From assembly GCA_965221585.1 (NCBI GenBank), contig OZ244898.1, forward strand, positions 3,006,978 through 3,070,977: DNA of 64,000 nucleotides. Direction: 5' to 3'. Origin of the DNA: VXYK01 sp965221585 (GTDB lineage: Bacteria; Actinomycetota; Acidimicrobiia; Acidimicrobiales; Aldehydirespiratoraceae). Position numbers and translations under genes: made by a program. The stretch's first letter is position 1, and each line of letters starts with the position of its first letter. Under the pieces are notes generated by a model, which made no database searches, was not told the DNA's origin, and saw nothing but the letters and a program-made list of their open reading frames with translations. Of the stretch, positions 61,072-64,000 are shown piece by piece.

Positions 61072-61886
61072 TCGTCCAGCGAGCCCCCGGCGGCGCTGCT
61101 GACGCCCCACGCTTCGTGATCGCCATGCACCAGCACACCGCCTTCGCCGGGTCGCTGGCGGCGAACTTCGGCAACGACACCTTCGCCGGACTGGAACCCG
61201 CCGAACCGATGCAGTTCGTAGTCGACCACCACGACCAGGGTTGGGCGGAACTGGATGCTGCCGCGCCTCAAGACCCCGCAACCGGGCTGCCGTACAATCT
61301 CACGGCCACCCGACTGCCGCAGATCATCGCCACCTCCGCCGGATCACCCGCGTTCAACGAAACCCACCACCCGTTCAGCGGCATCATCTCCTCGATGCAC
61401 ACCTACGGCCTGTACCGGGGCCGCTACGGACTGAGCGACAAGATCTTCCTCGACACCATCGAAGCGGACCTGCGCCCCGAAGTCGACGCCATGCTCGCAG
61501 CGGAGGAGGACCGACAGGACCGCCTCAAGCAGGAGCTCGCGGTCAGCGACCCCGACCATGCAACCGACGAATACCTGTTCCACGCCTACAAGCAGCTGCA
61601 GTTCTTCGACACGCTCTCGCTCTACATGCACCTCGCGCCCGAGGGCCAACGCGGCGAATCGGAGTTCCACAACGTGCCACGAGCCGTCGGCGACGACGTG
61701 ACCATCTCGGTGTCGGAACGCCCCGGCGCGGTCTACAAAATAGACCCCTACCCCTTCGCCGCCGACGAACTCGAACTGGCCACCGACGGCCGCTATCTGA
61801 CTCCGCAGCCGGCAGGCACCGACCTCGCCCCGGTGCTGGCAGCCATACCGGTCGAGTCGCAGACAGTGCATCTGGTCCGGGCGTGA
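61068..61886 (+). CDS. DUF3891 protein
   Basis: From the ATG at 61068 the protein has 272 residues. MQFVVDHHDQGWAELDAAAP near residue 50, PQDPATGLPYNLTATR and ETHHPFSGIISSMHTYGLYRGRYG near residue 98 match the DUF3891 family, which is rich in conserved His and Asp residues consistent with a metal-dependent helical hydrolase, although no activity is known. It is coupled at both ends (ATGA with the previous, GTGA with the next gene). Confidence 0.75.
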   Translation: MIVQRAPGGAADAPRFVIAMHQHTAFAGSLAANFGNDTFAGLEPAEPMQFVVDHHDQGWAELDAAAPQDPATGLPYNLTATRLPQIIATSAGSPAFNETHHPFSGIISSMHTYGLYRGRYGLSDKIFLDTIEADLRPEVDAMLAAEEDRQDRLKQELAVSDPDHATDEYLFHAYKQLQFFDTLSLYMHLAPEGQRGESEFHNVPRAVGDDVTISVSERPGAVYKIDPYPFAADELELATDGRYLTPQPAGTDLAPVLAAIPVESQTVHLVRA

Positions 61887-62785
61887 GCGGCGGCTCGTTC
61901 TCTGCGGGGGTAGGCGAATGGATCGGCGCTGCGGAGGTATACGACGCTGAGGGCCGCTTCGCAGGGATCGGGCGCGACACCCGCTCGGTGAAGGCCGACG
62001 ACCAGGCCGGGACGGTAACCGTAGAGGTCAGCTTCGACGGGCCGTTCTCGCTGTCGGGCGAGTACACCATCGTCGACCACGGCTCGCACCGCACCTACGA
62101 GGGCCCCCTCAACGTCGGATACGCCGAAGCCCTGGGCGACGGCCTGGTGGCCGCCCACAACTATTGGCCCGACCTCGGTCTGTCGCAGCGGTTCTTCCTG
62201 ATGGTGACGCCCGACGGCGCCCATCAGTCGTCGCTGGCTCTGCTCAGCCGAGGCGAGAAGCTCCAGTGGACCGTGGTCGGGGAGTACCAGCGCCAGGTCG
62301 ATGCAGCAGCTCCGACACCCCCCGTAGTACCGGCCATGGACCCGACCGAATTGCGTTCGGACCCCACCGCCGGCCGCGGCGAACTCCTGTTGCTGCGGGC
62401 CGGCCGATGGACCGGGCAGCTGCAGCGGCTCAACGCCGACTACCAGCCAACCAGCCCGGCCGCCTACCAGGAAACCGTCGATTCGCGGAAGGACACCTGG
62501 GAGATACAGATATCGGGAGGCGACTACTCGCCGGGGTTCGCGTTCACCCTGGCGTCCGACGGTTGGACCGCCTGGACCCGGCACGGCGACCTTGCAGGTA
62601 GCGGCAGTCTGAGCGGAGGCCGTGGCTTCAGCGGACAGTTCCATCACCGAAGCAGCGGGCTGCGTCTGTGGCGGCGCGAAGTGGCATCACGGGACGGGAC
62701 CACAAAGGCTGTGCTCCACATCTGGTATCGCGGAGAGCAACGCCTCGGCGCGGCCTACGGCACCTTGACGTTCGATCCACAATGA
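61883..62785 (+). CDS. Two-domain beta-rich hypothetical protein
   Basis: Starting at the GTG overlapping the DUF3891 stop, the protein has 300 residues in two similar halves: GVGEWIGAAEVYDAEGRFAG at residue 10 and LRAGRWTGQLQRLNADYQPT at residue 171, each beginning with a G-x-W-x-G motif and followed by about eight predicted strands. The halves may be tandem lipocalin-like barrels related to the protein at 60616. No signal peptide. No family assignment. Confidence 0.55.
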   Translation: MSGGSFSAGVGEWIGAAEVYDAEGRFAGIGRDTRSVKADDQAGTVTVEVSFDGPFSLSGEYTIVDHGSHRTYEGPLNVGYAEALGDGLVAAHNYWPDLGLSQRFFLMVTPDGAHQSSLALLSRGEKLQWTVVGEYQRQVDAAAPTPPVVPAMDPTELRSDPTAGRGELLLLRAGRWTGQLQRLNADYQPTSPAAYQETVDSRKDTWEIQISGGDYSPGFAFTLASDGWTAWTRHGDLAGSGSLSGGRGFSGQFHHRSSGLRLWRREVASRDGTTKAVLHIWYRGEQRLGAAYGTLTFDPQ

Positions 62786-62799
62786 GCGGGTGAACCGAC

Positions 62800-63474
62800 A
62801 TGAGCAGCGAGAGCGCAGACAGTTTCGGCGGGGCCTGGCTGGTCACCGAATACGTCTTCGACCCCGACGGCGCCTACCGGGGAACCGTCGCCCAGCGCCG
62901 CTTGGTCGAACAGCTCGAGGGGGCGCGGCTGCGGGTGACCCAGCAGTGCGAACCGTCGGCCGAGCTCGAAGGCCACGCCATGGCCGCCTTCGCCGGTGAA
63001 TGGGTGTTCGATCTCGAAGTGGTCGGCGACCAGCGCCGCTACCTCGGTCCCGATGTCGTGGGCACCGCAACACAGTGGCAGCCGGGCGCGATGACCGGAC
63101 AGGGCCTGTGGCCCCGGTTCGGCTACGAGTTCGAGTCCTACAGCGTGCTCGTCGCCCCAGACCGCCAACTCACCGGCGGTTTCTTCTCGTTGGCCGGGCG
63201 ATCAGTGGCCGACATCGTGGGGGTCGCCGTCCCGGAAACCGCCGGAACCGAACCACGGCTCGACCTGTCGGCTCCCGTCCCCGAGGTGAGCGACGAATGG
63301 CAACTGCGCCGCACGGTCGGGCCGATGCTGGTGGCGACAGCCTGGCCAACCCCGCCGCAATCCCGACGCCTATGGACCATGCACGACCGGATCGGCGGCA
63401 CGGGGATCGAGATCACTCAGGGCATCGGTGCCGAGAGCGGTTCAGTGTCGGTGGAGATCACCATTGCTCAGTGA
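62800..63474 (+). CDS. Beta-rich hypothetical protein
   Basis: The 224 residues again contain G-x-W starts (FGGAWLVTEYVFDPDGAYRG at residue 9 and FAGEWVFDLEVVGDQRRYLG near residue 64), then GQGLWPRFGYEFESYSVLVA and several later strands. It resembles its neighbours in pattern rather than in sequence. Fifteen bases separate it from the previous gene. Function unknown. Confidence 0.5.
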   Translation: MSSESADSFGGAWLVTEYVFDPDGAYRGTVAQRRLVEQLEGARLRVTQQCEPSAELEGHAMAAFAGEWVFDLEVVGDQRRYLGPDVVGTATQWQPGAMTGQGLWPRFGYEFESYSVLVAPDRQLTGGFFSLAGRSVADIVGVAVPETAGTEPRLDLSAPVPEVSDEWQLRRTVGPMLVATAWPTPPQSRRLWTMHDRIGGTGIEITQGIGAESGSVSVEITIAQ

Positions 63475-63499
63475 TGGTCCATTTGGAACCAGTAGTGGT

Positions 63500-63505
63500 T
63501 ATAAT
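63500..63505 (+). promoter_or_regulatory. Consensus -10 box TATAAT, 7 bases before a start codon
   Basis: A perfect TATAAT lies just ahead of the ATG at 63513, so transcription would begin at or within a base or two of the start codon, giving a leaderless mRNA, which is common in actinobacteria. No convincing -35 is seen. Confidence 0.5.
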
Positions 63506-63512
63506 CGGACCA

Positions 63513-63671
63513 ATGAACCTTGAGCTTGAACGAATCGAGGCATTGGAACTGATGGGGATGGTTCTGGCCCATCTCAACACCGCCGAGGCGCGCGGCGATC
63601 TGACGCCGCGAGTACCGGTGTTGATGTCGATTCGAGACAAGCTGGCCGAAGCACTACGGGAGCAACTATGA
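63513..63671 (+). CDS. 52-residue hypothetical protein
   Basis: A short, mostly helical protein starting MNLELERIEALELMGMVLAH and ending DKLAEALREQL, acidic and Leu-rich. It follows a TATAAT box with no leader and overlaps the HTH gene downstream by four bases (ATGA). It could be an antidote or accessory partner of that protein; I cannot assign a family. Confidence 0.5.
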   Translation: MNLELERIEALELMGMVLAHLNTAEARGDLTPRVPVLMSIRDKLAEALREQL

Positions 63672-63922
63672 GCTACAGCGAAGCAGAGGTGTTCGAAGCC
63701 GTCATCGGGATGGACAAGTATCGGGGCGGTCTTGAAGATGAGGTGGGCGCCGCCTTGGCCGTGGTGGGCCTCAGCGCGGAGCGAGTCCACAGGGAAGCAG
63801 CGATCCGTGACGACATGATCCGAGTCGCCCACCGTGCCGGTGCCTCACTACGGCAGCTTGCTGAGATCTCGGGACTTGGTCGCAAGACCGTGACCGCCAT
63901 CGTCGAATCGAGGCGAGAGTAG
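63668..63922 (+). CDS. Small helix-turn-helix protein
   Basis: The 84 residues include a C-terminal helix-turn-helix in GASLRQLAEISGLGRKTVTA, close to the HTH of Cro/C1 and ribbon-type small regulators. The N-terminal half (residues 1-55) is helical and acidic. Coupled to the 52-residue gene. It is likely a DNA-binding regulator of its own two-gene unit. Confidence 0.6.
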   Translation: MSYSEAEVFEAVIGMDKYRGGLEDEVGAALAVVGLSAERVHREAAIRDDMIRVAHRAGASLRQLAEISGLGRKTVTAIVESRRE

Positions 63923-63955
63923 GCCCATTCCAATTCGTCCGAGTGACGACGGTCT

Positions 63956-64000
63956 TCAGTCCGAGGTCCAGTCGAGGGGGCCGAAGACGATGTCGGTCAT
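63956..64000 (-). CDS. 3' end of a gene on the minus strand (cut by window edge)
   Basis: Reading inward from the edge gives MTDIVFGPLDWTSD and a stop at 63956. Frame and composition suit a coding 3' end, but only 14 codons are visible, so identity is unknown; the Met at 64000 may be internal or the frame may be chance. Confidence 0.25.
   Translation of the reverse strand: MTDIVFGPLDWTSD

Overview
The window is a high-GC actinobacterial chromosome segment centred on the replication origin. The order parB-parA-rsmG-jag-yidC-yidD-rnpA-rpmH (minus strand) facing dnaA-dnaN-recF-DUF721-gyrB-gyrA-DUF3566-tRNA-Ile (plus strand) is the classic actinobacterial oriC layout. A WS/DGAT acyltransferase, an F420/DDN-type nitroreductase, an Rv0007-like DUF3566 protein, a DUF3105 lipoprotein and many fatty-acid or CoA-type enzymes suggest an aerobic, lipid-metabolising lineage. 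Class Acidimicrobiia is my best guess, by inference only. A true glutaminyl-tRNA synthetase and a selenoprotein are unusual for typical Actinomycetia and point the same way.

Layout. 1-5295: segregation and ribosome/membrane-biogenesis genes running away from the origin, heavily overlapping, with two parS palindromes between rsmG and parA. 5296-7441: dnaA flanked by an AT-rich tract upstream and a DnaA-box-like cluster downstream, the likely oriC. 7442-16060: replication and gyrase genes, a Tad-like pseudopilin-type protein, DUF3566 and tRNA-Ile(GAT). 16093-22472: accessory and lipid genes (a small membrane protein, a saccharopine-dehydrogenase-like protein, HisN, WS/DGAT, hydrolase, enoyl-CoA hydratase). 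22558-29256: a catabolic operon of an N-acyl-D-amino-acid deacylase-type amidohydrolase, a TauD-type dioxygenase, a three-subunit molybdenum hydroxylase (xanthine dehydrogenase family) and a MoaD/ThiS-like protein. 29347-29823: a glutathione peroxidase whose catalytic residue is an in-frame TGA, followed at the proper distance by a SECIS-like hairpin. 29869-48345: mixed metabolic genes, glnS, tRNA-Arg(ACG), tRNA-Ser(GCT), a coiled-coil membrane protein, an NCS2 permease with an extra cytoplasmic domain, a cell-wall amidase and a maleate isomerase-like/FAD-monooxygenase pair. 48475-58292: a surface protein with a Pro-Glu stalk, a beta-propeller lipoprotein, an acyl-CoA dehydrogenase, and a branched-chain-amino-acid-type ABC system compressed into three polypeptides by gene fusion. 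58303-60548: arsC, an SDR and a hydrolase on the minus strand. 60616-63922: a translationally coupled cassette of beta-rich proteins with DUF3891, then two tiny genes, one with a helix-turn-helix, behind a consensus -10 box.

The most notable item is the selenocysteine glutathione peroxidase at 29347-29823. A gene caller treating TGA as stop would begin it at 29458 and lose the active site. Secondary items are the MFS-LivF and LivH-LivM-LivG fusions, the NCS2 permease with a C-terminal GHKL-like domain, the DUF3891 cassette, an inverted 31-bp dispersed repeat, and several clear operator-like inverted repeats. All functions are assigned from sequence motifs by eye; no database search was possible.
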